Shown piece by piece: positions 8,852 to 17,580 of a stretch of 50,409 nt of DNA. A model generated the notes under the pieces. The model was not told the DNA's origin, did no database searches, and saw only the letters and a program-made list of their open reading frames with translations. This DNA comes from Martinezella calliandrae (GTDB lineage Bacteria > Pseudomonadota > Alphaproteobacteria > Rhizobiales > Rhizobiaceae). The stretch covers positions 1 through 50,409 of the forward strand of contig NZ_JARFYN010000050.1 in assembly GCF_030272695.1 (NCBI RefSeq), written 5' to 3'. The translations under genes were made by a program, and so were the position numbers. Every line of letters begins with the position of its first letter. The stretch's first letter is position 1.

Positions 8852-9358
8852 TCCGCCTGAAATCCTCTTCGGTCGTCAGGCGGGACCAGAAACAACGCTC
8901 CTGTCTCGCCATAAATGAACAAACGTTCCTAAAGTGCTGACATCGAGTGGACGCCGCCAAATATGGCGGAGATCGAGCAACAGTAAGAGGGTCACTTTGG
9001 CATTTCGATGGACGCGGACAAAAATGAATAGACGAGGATACTCGAGCTGACCGACCGTGACGCCTTGAAACCAACGGCCCCAACGTCCGGACGTCGGCAA
9101 TTCGTAGCGGGTGGCTATCGCCGCCGTAGTCTGCCGATTTTATGTGCGGATGCTGCGCCGCTCGATTCGACCGCGAAGCCAAGCTATGGACTAGGCGGAG
9201 CTAACCCTCTAGTCTAATATGATAATGTAATAATTCTCAGTTGCTCGAGTGGCGCCCTATTGCGGCCAGAGAGGGAGTTATAATGTTCGCGGTGAGGCGC
9301 AGGAGCGAGCCGACGCGGATTGATCCGGACTGCTGCTCCACAACAAAGGATCTAGCTG
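8852..9358. other. Intergenic region without a supported gene
   Basis: About 500 bp with several short, mutually overlapping frames, none resembling a protein. A perfect 12-bp palindrome ACGTCCGGACGT occurs at 9083-9094, and an AT-rich stretch at about 9215-9240 could be promoter sequence for the zinc-ribbon gene. Nothing else is clear. Confidence 0.4.
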
Positions 9359-9589
9359 ATGAGCGTTACCTGCCCCATCTGTGAGGCTGAAGCCGAAGAA
9401 AAGCTGCCGCGTGCAGGCGATCATGTCGAGATCATCTGCCCGATGTGCCTTCGTTTTGGCATGACCACGTCTGCGCTCGCCATCGTTTACCATCGGTTGC
9501 CAGAGGATCGACATGCGGCTCTTTATCAAGCCAGGGCAGTTGCCGCACAGGACAATAATACACCGCTCATCACTGCCGAAATGTTCTGA
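9359..9589 (+). CDS. Small zinc-ribbon protein, unknown function
   Basis: A 76-aa protein with two knuckles, CPIC (residues 5-8) and CPMC (27-30), spaced as in a treble-clef or rubredoxin-like zinc ribbon. The rest is a short helix-forming tail (RLPEDRHAALYQARAVAA). No signal peptide. The flanking genes give no functional hint. Zinc binding follows from the cysteine pattern and is not demonstrated. Confidence 0.6.
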   Translation: MSVTCPICEAEAEEKLPRAGDHVEIICPMCLRFGMTTSALAIVYHRLPEDRHAALYQARAVAAQDNNTPLITAEMF

Positions 9590-9688
9590 ATTTTTCCCGC
9601 CGGTGGTCGAGACCAGCCCCTGCATCCGCGAGGCATGCCGGGGCCGTTGAACAGCCAGACAGGCTCGCCGACCGCTCGATGGAAGGCG

Positions 9689-11692
9689 CTACGCGCTTAG
9701 CGCCAATAGATCTGCGCTCACGGGCCTGCCCAGATGAAACCCTTGAACTCGGTCGATGCTGAGGCTCTGGAGGACTGACATCTGGGCCTCGGTCTCCACA
9801 CCCTCTACCAGGATCCTGTTCCCGCGGTTGCGGATCAGGGCGACCATGTCCTGCAGCATGGTCAGCCCGCGCTCGTCCGAACAATCATGCAGGAAGGTCC
9901 GGTCAACCTTGACGGTGTCGAACTCGATCGCCCGGAGCCACGACAATCCGGCATAACCGGAGCCGAAATCATCCAGCCAAATTTCAACACCGAGCGCCTG
10001 GAGATCTGCGAGACACTGTAGCACCTCGGGTTGCATCTCCATATCCAAGCCTTCGGTGATTTCCAACGCGAGCCGAGACCCGCAGACGCGAGTCTCTTCA
10101 AGGATCGCTGCAACGCTCATGGCAAAACCGGGATATCTTAGCTGCATCGGAGAGACATTCACGCTGACCGTGGCCAAGCGGTCGGATGCCAAGATGTCCT
10201 GACACGCCGTCTTGATCGCCCAACGGCCCAATTCGATAATGGATCCAGTTCGCTCCGCGACCGGAATAAAGACGCCTGGCGGCACGGAGGTTCCATCGGG
10301 CATACGAAGCCGCATCAAAGCCTCGACGGCTTTCATCTGGCCGTCCCTGAGATCGAATATCGGCTGATAGACCAGCGATACCAGTCTCCGATCGATGGCG
10401 GCCGCCAGCAGCGGCACCAATTTTCCGGCATCCTCCTTCGGACGCCGCAGCGTCGGATCAAATGTTCGAACGCAGTTGCGGCCGGAGGCTTTTGCGTTAT
10501 AGAGCGCAAGGTCGGCCTCACGCACGAGCCATTCCACCTTTGCCCCGGATCGTTCGCTGATGAAAGCAACGCCGACACTCACCGTTACGAACTGCGTGTC
10601 GTCTGGCCGCTCTTCGTGCCGAATTGCGAGCGCTTCAACTTGGTGCCGGATTTCCCCGGCTATGAAAGTTGCTTCATGCTGCGCTTTTAAAGGCATGACG
10701 GCGATGAATTCCTCGCCGCCATATCGGCCGATGATCCCTTGATGACGCTCCACAAGTTTCTGAAGCGTCGTGGCGATGACGGTCAGACATCGGTCACCTT
10801 CCTGATGGCCATAGCGGTCGTTGAAGCGCTTGAAGAAGTCGACGTCGATAAGGATGACAGAAAATTCGTGGCCCTCGCTTTTCCAAGCGGTCCAGCACTG
10901 ATCCAGCCTTCGATCGATCGCACGTCTGTTCTCGATGCCTGTGAGGTAATCGGTGTGGGAAAGACGCAGCAAGGCCTTTCCGCGCTCCGCAGCCTCCCAA
11001 TGCTGATGGCGAGCCTCCGCTGCATTCAGAAACACATTGTAACGCTCGACATTCAAACGCCAGTTCACGAATGAGGTGAATACAAAACAGGAGACGTAGA
11101 ACAATCCAAAGGTGAGCTGGTAGACTGGTGTCGATGGAAAGAAACCGTAGAGCGCCACAAAAAACACGCCCAACACCGTGCCGGACGTCAGAACGGATAG
11201 GCGAAATGAGAAGCTAAAGAACAGGTTCGCGCCCATCATAAAGATCGCGCCGAAGATCATGTAGTACGACATACTCGCCGCATAGTTGGTTGTGACAGCC
11301 GGACAAAGCCAGGCGACGTAACCTAAGATCAGCGCCAAAGCGCAGGTGCCGTCCAGCCAAACGGTCTTCGCCTTCGCCAATCTCAAAATCTCAAAGGCCA
11401 TCAGTACGACGGCCCCTGTAGCAAAGCGCATGGCGATCGTTAGCGGCGCGACGTCCGGAATGAGCCAAGCGTCAGGGGCGGCAAAGGCGATGTAAACGGC
11501 AACCGCCATCCACAAGCCGCGATGCGTGGCTTGCCGGCGGGCGACATCATTTTCCGCTGCATAGGCAGCCCTCATCTCCAAGAGGGAGCCACAGAGGTTT
11601 TCTATCGGGACAGCGCAGTCTGCATCCGCAAAAGAGGCCTTTGCGAGACTTCCAGATGCAATCTGTTCTGAAGACATTCCTTCATAGAACAT
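9689..11692 (-). CDS. Membrane-bound GGDEF-EAL protein (c-di-GMP synthesis/hydrolysis)
   Basis: A 667-aa protein. Residues about 60-215 contain several hydrophobic helices forming a membrane sensor region. A GGDEF domain follows with active site GGEEF (325-329); the RxxD inhibitory site is RHQG (316-319), so product inhibition is probably lost. The EAL domain has its signature EAL (457-459), DDFGSGY (574-580) and EGVETE (630-635), so the phosphodiesterase looks catalytically complete. I prefer the ATG at 11692, which has GGAGGG about nine nt upstream, to those at 11713 and 11677. It is divergent from the methyltransferase at 11871. Confidence 0.9.
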   Translation of the reverse strand: MFYEGMSSEQIASGSLAKASFADADCAVPIENLCGSLLEMRAAYAAENDVARRQATHRGLWMAVAVYIAFAAPDAWLIPDVAPLTIAMRFATGAVVLMAFEILRLAKAKTVWLDGTCALALILGYVAWLCPAVTTNYAASMSYYMIFGAIFMMGANLFFSFSFRLSVLTSGTVLGVFFVALYGFFPSTPVYQLTFGLFYVSCFVFTSFVNWRLNVERYNVFLNAAEARHQHWEAAERGKALLRLSHTDYLTGIENRRAIDRRLDQCWTAWKSEGHEFSVILIDVDFFKRFNDRYGHQEGDRCLTVIATTLQKLVERHQGIIGRYGGEEFIAVMPLKAQHEATFIAGEIRHQVEALAIRHEERPDDTQFVTVSVGVAFISERSGAKVEWLVREADLALYNAKASGRNCVRTFDPTLRRPKEDAGKLVPLLAAAIDRRLVSLVYQPIFDLRDGQMKAVEALMRLRMPDGTSVPPGVFIPVAERTGSIIELGRWAIKTACQDILASDRLATVSVNVSPMQLRYPGFAMSVAAILEETRVCGSRLALEITEGLDMEMQPEVLQCLADLQALGVEIWLDDFGSGYAGLSWLRAIEFDTVKVDRTFLHDCSDERGLTMLQDMVALIRNRGNRILVEGVETEAQMSVLQSLSIDRVQGFHLGRPVSADLLALSA

Positions 11693-11870
11693 GCGGCGAC
11701 GCCCTCCGAGCATTGCTGCCGATGAACCCAGTTCACCGCTTCCAAACTTCCGTTCGTCTTATCCGCGAGTTTTTACCCGCGTTACTAGAAATACCCTCTT
11801 GACGCGCAAAATCCAATCGCGTTCTGTCATCCACATATTTGTGGTTAACGTTGCGTCAACGGAGTTCATA

Positions 11871-12908
11871 ATGGCACAAGGCTTTAAGTTCGACGGCGAG
11901 AGTCTCATTGCACCCGGACAGATTTTTCGCCCAACCGCGCCAGACGACCTTCCATCATCAGATCAGATGGTCATCGCCAAGGCGGAACTTGCTCTGACGC
12001 TCGATTTGTCGCTTCAACAGTTCCGGTCTAACGGGGATCCCCATGCGATTGTCAGTCGACTGTCGCAGGCATTGCATCAGATCCGTCGTCGATTTCACTC
12101 AGACATTTGGACCGAAATAGCCTTCCTTGCGCAGCACCATCCCGTCACTCAATTCCTGCTTCAGGATCCGTTCACGCGATGGTCATTCGACAAGCCGCGC
12201 GGCTATTCGGGCGACGCGCATCTGCTCGACTTCATTTATGGCCATGCCGGCGTTGAGGCAGAAATCGCTGCATCCACCGAGCTTGGCAGAGCGATATACG
12301 AATACACCAAAAACGCGTCCTCATCCGTCGCGGTGAGAGAACGCCGCGATATCCTTGCTCGGCGGGTAGACGAGCACGGCAAGGATCGACCAGGCTCGGC
12401 CGAAATCCTTGCGGTGGCGTCGGGCCATCTTCGTGAAGCGGCGTTGTCGACTGCGCTCAAGGAAGAAAGGATCAAGCGCTGGATCGCGCTCGATCAAGAC
12501 CCGTTGAGCGTCGGGACGGTTGCGCGCGACTTTGCGGGAACCTGCGTCGAAGCAGTCGACGGTTCGGTCAAAAGCTTGCTTTCCAACAAGCACGCTCTCG
12601 GCCGTTTCGACTACATTTATGCTGCAGGCCTCTATGACTATCTCACCTTTCCAGTTGCCGCCAGATTGACGCGCAAATGCATTGAAATGCTCAAGCCCGG
12701 CGGTTCCTTTTTGTTTGCGAACTTCTCGCAGGAAATCGAGGTAGACGCTTATATGGAAGCGTTCATGAGCTGGCCACTCCTCCTGCGCTCGGAAGGCGAC
12801 ATGCGCATGATTGCCGAAGCAGGCACCCGCAGCGCGGAGACAAAAACATCCGTCTGGTTTGGCGACAACCGCAACATCATTTATTGCGAAATTGCGAAGG
12901 CAGCCTAA
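11871..12908 (+). CDS. Class I SAM-dependent methyltransferase, PhcB-like
   Basis: A 345-aa protein whose C-terminal half is a Rossmann methyltransferase: ILAVASGHLREAAL as motif I, IALDQDPLSVGT as the acidic strand end, FDYIYAAGLYDYLT, and MLKPGGSFLFANF as the late motif. The N-terminal half includes the RGYSGDAHLLDFIY segment seen in proteins annotated as extracellular-factor (3-hydroxypalmitate methyl ester) synthases such as PhcB of Ralstonia. The start MAQGFKFDGE at 11871 follows a GGAG-like site; an in-frame start at 11691 would overlap the divergent gene. Making a diffusible fatty-acid methyl ester is possible but unproven. Confidence 0.72.
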   Translation: MAQGFKFDGESLIAPGQIFRPTAPDDLPSSDQMVIAKAELALTLDLSLQQFRSNGDPHAIVSRLSQALHQIRRRFHSDIWTEIAFLAQHHPVTQFLLQDPFTRWSFDKPRGYSGDAHLLDFIYGHAGVEAEIAASTELGRAIYEYTKNASSSVAVRERRDILARRVDEHGKDRPGSAEILAVASGHLREAALSTALKEERIKRWIALDQDPLSVGTVARDFAGTCVEAVDGSVKSLLSNKHALGRFDYIYAAGLYDYLTFPVAARLTRKCIEMLKPGGSFLFANFSQEIEVDAYMEAFMSWPLLLRSEGDMRMIAEAGTRSAETKTSVWFGDNRNIIYCEIAKAA

Positions 12909-13072
12909 GCATCAGATGTGACGACACGGGGCGCCAGGATTGCCGTTTGCGTCAGCGCGCTTCTCACGATCATGGGATCATTGCGGCCTCTCCCCCTCGT
13001 CCTCCGGATGTCGCGTTCATCAGGCGGCCGAGCGACGAGCTCATCTGAAAAGCTAGGTTTCGGTGTGCGGGA

Positions 13073-14587
13073 TCAGTTGCTTGCGAAGACGGAAGACGAC
13101 GCGCTGGTATGATGGTCGTCGGGAGCAGATGCTGAACCATCCCCCCCACAGCGAGCCGCCTGCGAAGCGCGCTTCTGATCGTACATCAGAATGTCCGCGC
13201 GCTTGACGACGCTTTCCATCGCCTCCCCCGGCTCGCTCGTCGCAACGCCGATCGAGACACTCAAAGGCGCGTTCGAATAAAACTGATTGTTGATCTTCAG
13301 CACTTCGTGGATGGTGTCCACCATTGCAATTGCCACTTGCCGATCCGCGCCTGGCAGCAAGATGGCAAATTCGTCGCCGCCGATGCGCGCGGCATGGTTC
13401 GGCTGCGAGACGACACCGTTCAGAACTTCGCCGAACCGGCGCAAAAGTGCGTCGCCGGCATCGTGGCCGAGTGTGTCATTTGCGTCCTTCAGGCCGTTAA
13501 GGTCCATGACGATGACCGAAACAGGCCGAAGCGTCTTTCGTTCCAGGCGATTGAGTTCATCCATGTAGAAGGCGCGATTATGAAGTTTTGTCAGCACATC
13601 GTGCTTGCCAAGATATTCAAGATACGCCTCCGCTTTCTTGCGCGCCGTAATATCGGTCAAGGCGACCTGCACACGCAACCAACTGCTCTCGTAGCCCGGG
13701 AAAACCGCGAAGTGGAGCAGGATGTGGCGAACCGTTCCATCTAGCGCGTAGTTGACCACCTCCCTGTGATGAAACAGGTTTCCGTTCCAAAGCTCCATCA
13801 GCTGCTCACGAAACGGCTTCTCCATGTCATCATGGAAAATGTCTCCGAGACGATGGAGGAGCGTTTGCCGATCAGGAGCGCAAAATAGATCCAGTGTCGC
13901 CTGGTTGACGTCAATGACCTTGATCTCGCTCATGCACTGTCGGACGAATTCGGGGTGCACATCCGTGAATGTGCGGAAGTCGGTGATCCCCTGCTCGCGC
14001 ACGTCGTCGAGGAGCATCTTGACGCCACTAAAATCCTCTATCCAAAGAGAGACGGGCGAATGTTCGAAGATGCCTTCAGCATAACGTCGGTTGATTATTT
14101 CTCCACGTCGGGCGTTCTCGCGCGCCGTCACATCTTCGGTCGTCAGCAGCACTTTCCCGAGCGAATTCTCGAAACCAGGGAGCACGGAGCCGCGCAACTG
14201 GATGTCCAGCCGCTTGCCGGAAACTGTGTAGTTCACCGTGGCGCTGCTAAATTCGACCTTGCCATCCCATAGATCTGAAAGCTCGTTTACATGCGTTTCG
14301 AGCATGTCGTCGCGAAAAACATTCGAGAGGTTAGCGGTGAGATGCTCCAGGTTGTCGGCCTCGAAAAGCTCAAGGGTCTTGCGGTTGACGCTCAAAACCC
14401 TGATGCGCCGTGAACATTCGGCTACCCGGCTCAAATCGTCGCGCAAGAATGCGCCGATGTCATCGACGCCTTTAGCACGCCACTCATCGAACAGCACCTT
14501 TACATCGCTGAAATCCTCAATCCACATCGCGATGGGCGCGAGCTCAAAGATGTCGGATTCAAACGCGTCGCTCATGGGTATGTCCAT
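13073..14587 (-). CDS. Diguanylate cyclase with two tandem PAS domains
   Basis: A 504-aa soluble protein. Two consecutive PAS-like domains (about 17-156 and 176-316) are closely similar to each other: APIAMWIEDFSDVK and SPVSLWIEDFSGVK, then SVNRKTLELF and DVNQATLDLF. Each ends in a DVTAR or DITAR linker. The GGDEF domain has HDVLTKLHNRAF and active site GGDEF (403-407), an intact synthase; no RxxD lies at the I-site position (SQPN). Alternative start at 14575. No transmembrane segment, so the PAS pair probably senses a cytoplasmic signal. It is convergent with the methyltransferase gene. Confidence 0.88.
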   Translation of the reverse strand: MDIPMSDAFESDIFELAPIAMWIEDFSDVKVLFDEWRAKGVDDIGAFLRDDLSRVAECSRRIRVLSVNRKTLELFEADNLEHLTANLSNVFRDDMLETHVNELSDLWDGKVEFSSATVNYTVSGKRLDIQLRGSVLPGFENSLGKVLLTTEDVTARENARRGEIINRRYAEGIFEHSPVSLWIEDFSGVKMLLDDVREQGITDFRTFTDVHPEFVRQCMSEIKVIDVNQATLDLFCAPDRQTLLHRLGDIFHDDMEKPFREQLMELWNGNLFHHREVVNYALDGTVRHILLHFAVFPGYESSWLRVQVALTDITARKKAEAYLEYLGKHDVLTKLHNRAFYMDELNRLERKTLRPVSVIVMDLNGLKDANDTLGHDAGDALLRRFGEVLNGVVSQPNHAARIGGDEFAILLPGADRQVAIAMVDTIHEVLKINNQFYSNAPLSVSIGVATSEPGEAMESVVKRADILMYDQKRASQAARCGGDGSASAPDDHHTSASSSVFASN

Positions 14588-15111
14588 CCTGTCCGTATCT
14601 GTCTTCGCGGCACGTCCGTTGCCGGTCGCCAAATACCCACGCAAATCCTGCTCGGTTCCAGCATGCCAGTTATCCTCGACCGACGAGCGAAACGCGAGTA
14701 CGGAAAGGGCTTACTGTTCTTCGACGCGGCGTCAAGCCGAGTTTCCGCATTTTTTGATAGATGCGGATCACTTCCCCTATTTGCAGCACGCACAGCGGAC
14801 AACGCCGCCGCTTAAGCCTTTCACATTCGTCACCGTGGCGGGCTCATGGGTCTTCGGACGTGCGACCACGATCTACGCTCTTTGACAAAAGTTTGAACAT
14901 CTGACGGGGCAATGCGGAGCAAAGAATGTCGCCCAGTCGCGCCGTCCTTATGCGAGTCTATCGTTGATATTTCCGACTACGACAAACATCCTCGCCAGTA
15001 ATATGCAGCCTTAGATGGCGGAACTTTAGGGCGATCCATGCGTAGACTGTCCAAGATCGCTACTATAGCTTTCTTCCGCCGCGCCCGATCAACGGAAGTA
15101 TTATAGTCGGA
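14588..15111. other. Intergenic region with a possible EcfG-like promoter
   Basis: About 520 bp without a supported gene. GGAAC at 15020-15024 and CGTA at 15041-15044 are separated by 16 nt, one mismatch from the alphaproteobacterial general-stress (EcfG) promoter GGAAC-N16/17-CGTT. It points toward the DUF982 gene starting at 15112. The match could be chance. Confidence 0.3.
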
Positions 15112-15381
15112 ATGTACGACCGAGTTTGGACCAAGCCCGTAAGTGTAGACCTACCCGAAATCGGCCGGGTCGCCATTTCCACCGCACGAGAGGCTGCGGA
15201 CTGCTTGTTGGACCATTGGCCAGAGGATCACAGCCACGCATATGACGAGGCCTTGCGCATCTGCCTGGAGGTCTACGAAGGAAATGAGACGCCCGAGGCG
15301 GCGCGGGAGGCGTTTATCCGGGCTGCTAGGACGGTGGCCGTTCCCGTGATATTCATGGAACCGAGCCGAGGCAGCAAATAG
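15112..15381 (+). CDS. DUF982 domain protein
   Basis: An 89-aa protein that matches the DUF982 pattern common and multicopy in Rhizobiales: WTKPVSVDLPEIGRV, a STAREAADCLLDHWPED block, YDEALRICLEVY and ARE-AFIRAARTV. No membrane segment or signal peptide. Function of the family is unknown. A possible EcfG-type promoter lies about 70 nt upstream. Confidence 0.75.
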   Translation: MYDRVWTKPVSVDLPEIGRVAISTAREAADCLLDHWPEDHSHAYDEALRICLEVYEGNETPEAAREAFIRAARTVAVPVIFMEPSRGSK

Positions 15382-15453
15382 ACATTGCAGTCCGCCACCG
15401 TGCGCTCTGGGGACAGATCGGCCGAATGTGTCGAAAACCAGATTTGCGGGGGG

Positions 15454-15930
15454 ATGACAATGACAACGGAAAGCTCTGATCTCACCATTTCCCGGTTCAT
15501 CGGCGCGCCGCGCTCTGCAGTGTGGAAGGCATGGAGCGACCGCAGACATTTCGAACGATGGTGGATTCCCGCGCCTTTGCAATGCAAGGTGATCAAACTG
15601 GACCTGCACCCGGGCGGCGGCTTGGAGACACTGATGCGCGAAGGTGATAGTGAATTCGAGCCGCACGTAGAAGGCTGCTTCCTTGAGGTCGTGCCCGAGC
15701 AGCGCCTGATCTTCACGACGTCACTCACCGAAGGCTGGCGCCCCGCCGAACCGTGGCTTGCGCTTACGGCGATCATGACATTGATGCCCGAAGGCGACGG
15801 CACCCGCTACATGGCTCGCGTGCTGCACAAGAGTACGGCCGAAGGTAAGCGGCATGAAGAACTCGGTTTTTACAGCGGATGGGGCGCCACAATCGATCAA
15901 TTGGCTGAGGTGGCGGAACGGATGGTCTGA
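15454..15930 (+). CDS. SRPBCC/AHSA1-like domain protein
   Basis: A 158-aa single-domain START/Bet v1-fold protein of the activator-of-Hsp90-ATPase (AHSA1) type. Characteristic segments are ISRFIGAPRSAVWKAWSD, FERWWIP, then PGGGLETLM, VPEQRLIFTTSL and the C-terminal GFYSGWGATIDQLAEV. Such proteins bind small hydrophobic ligands. A G-run at 15446-15453 lies immediately before ATG 15454 and six nt before ATG 15460, so the second ATG may be the true start. It follows the DUF982 gene by about 70 nt and may be cotranscribed. Confidence 0.82.
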   Translation: MTMTTESSDLTISRFIGAPRSAVWKAWSDRRHFERWWIPAPLQCKVIKLDLHPGGGLETLMREGDSEFEPHVEGCFLEVVPEQRLIFTTSLTEGWRPAEPWLALTAIMTLMPEGDGTRYMARVLHKSTAEGKRHEELGFYSGWGATIDQLAEVAERMV

Positions 15931-16001
15931 TTGCGGGCCGCACCCTCTGGGGCGCAGCCACCGAAAGGCCTGAGCGTCAGTACCGCGCGATTTTCCATGG
16001 G

Positions 16002-17334
16002 TTATTTCCTCACCAGCTCGGCATCCGTGAGCACCCATTTCTTGTCGAAGAGCGCCTTCGTTGGTGCGTAAAGACGAAACATCAGTTCGAAGTCGCGCTT
16101 GGCGTCGGTCGGTATCCAGTTCGCTTCCCTGCCCTTGGGTGCCTTAGGTCGGATGAAGATGTCGACCGAGCCGTCGGCGTTTTTCTGCAGATCGGCGATT
16201 TGTGACGAGCGGCTCGCGCGCGGCATGTTGCGGATTAGCGCATGTGTTTTACGGTCACAGGCGGTCAACGACCAATATTGTTCCACTGGGGCGTTGGGTG
16301 GCACTTTCAGGCGATATGTTTTCGAACCGTCAAACGGATGTCCGTCCTTGTCCTTGATGGCGATCAGATAGAACTGGCCCGCGCCAAGGCGTTTGATGCC
16401 GATATAGGCATAGCTGTAGGTGAGACCGCGAATGTCGACCGGATAGGCGTCCGGCTCTTCAAACGACGACTGCGCGGCCTTCACGAGCTCTGGGTCGGCG
16501 GCGAAGTTCCAGCGTCCATTCTCATAAAAGGGCTTCAGACTGGTGTCGTATTTTGCCTCCAGCCAATCGCGCGCCTCATGGATTCCGGTTTCAAGCTGCT
16601 TGCTTGTCGCCGCGTCGGGTTTGAAGGGCTCGCCTTTCTCGATGCCCAGCGACTTGAGTTGGTCGATCATGGCCCGATCGCGCGGCAGCCAGGGTTCGGT
16701 CTGGACAATCCGGTCCAGGGAGTCGAAGAAGCTTATGTCATGCTTGATCGTAGAGTCGAACAGGACGTCCTTGGCGTCGGTGAAGACAGTCTCCGGCGGG
16801 GAGGCCGCTTGTGACAGCGGATAGACCTTCAATCGCTTGCCGTAGGCGACCGACCTCTCGATGTCAGCATCGCTATGACTGGCAAGATTGGAGCGCAGGC
16901 GGCAGGACGAGATATTTTCCGCCCTTCCCCTGGTCGGCGCCCGATGGTCCGGCGTCCTCAAGCGGCATCTGCCAGACATCCACGATGTTGCCGTTGATCG
17001 ACCCTCCGTCGGCCGGAGGCACCTCGATGACGACCGGCCCGACGTCCTTTGTATCGGTGAAGACCATCAGATAGATGGCATCCGGATTGGGTGCCAGGGT
17101 CTGATTATGCCAATCAAGAGGGCGCGACCAATAGACAATCTGGTTCATCTCACCGCTTGTCTTGGTGAGCATCTCCTGGAGCATCAGATCGTAGTTGACC
17201 GCCGGAATACTCCAGATGACCGCCTCCACCGCACGACGCTCGACCGTGCGCTGCTGGAGCTCGTCGGGCGAAAAGGCGACGGCAGCCGATGCCATCGCCA
17301 GCACTGTCACTATCGCCAAAATCGCTCTTCTCAC
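16002..17334 (-). pseudogene. DUF1254/DUF1214 periplasmic protein, broken by an internal deletion and frameshift
   Basis: The 5' part (17334 down to about 16890) begins MRRAILAIVTVLAMASAAVAF, a signal peptide, then DUF1254 features (WSIPAVNYDLMLQEM, QTLAPNPDAIYLM, GKGGKYLVLPP). It then runs into a stop at 16873. The rest continues in another frame from LRSNLASHSDADIE to the C-terminus with DUF1214 features (YSYAYIGIKRLGAGQFYLIAIKD, then NAPVEQYWSLTACD). Where LPP meets LRSNL, intact relatives carry about 25 further residues, so a small out-of-frame deletion has removed them near 16890. A copy of the 17-bp element lies 59 nt before the start codon. Confidence 0.8.
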
Positions 17335-17393
17335 ACTGACCTCCCGCCGATCTCACACGGAGCTGCAGGATCGCCCAACACTGAAGGAGGCAT

Positions 17394-17410
17394 AAGTACG
17401 TTACTGTAAA
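17394..17410 (-). promoter_or_regulatory. 17-bp module element, site A
   Basis: On the minus strand this reads TTTACAGTAACGTACTT, identical to sites C and D. It ends 59 nt before the DUF1254 start codon at 17334 and points toward it. It contains two overlapping dyads, TTAC-A-GTAA and AGTA-ACG-TACT. A second TTTAC half lies just upstream on the same strand. Confidence 0.7.
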
Positions 17411-17511
17411 TGTGTGTAAACACTTCTCGTTGTGACGCGCCGTACGAACACGTTTCGCGAGCGTCGAAAGCGGTGACACCAAGGCGATATCGGGGCTCCT
17501 CACCAACGTAA

Positions 17512-17528
17512 TTTACCGTAAAGTACTT
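17512..17528 (+). promoter_or_regulatory. 17-bp module element, site B
   Basis: Reads TTTACCGTAAAGTACTT, 15 of 17 bases identical to sites A, C and D. It ends 52 nt before the start codon of the lipoprotein hydrolase at 17581 and points toward it. With site A it forms a back-to-back pair in one divergent intergenic region. Confidence 0.65.
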
Positions 17529-17580
17529 AACCACACGCCCATGCTGCTTATGGTGATTCGGAACGATCGACGGAGCCCCG

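Noticed and set aside
9083..9094. 12-bp palindrome ACGTCCGGACGT as an operator
   Set aside because: Single copy, far from any start codon, and short GC-rich palindromes are expected by chance.
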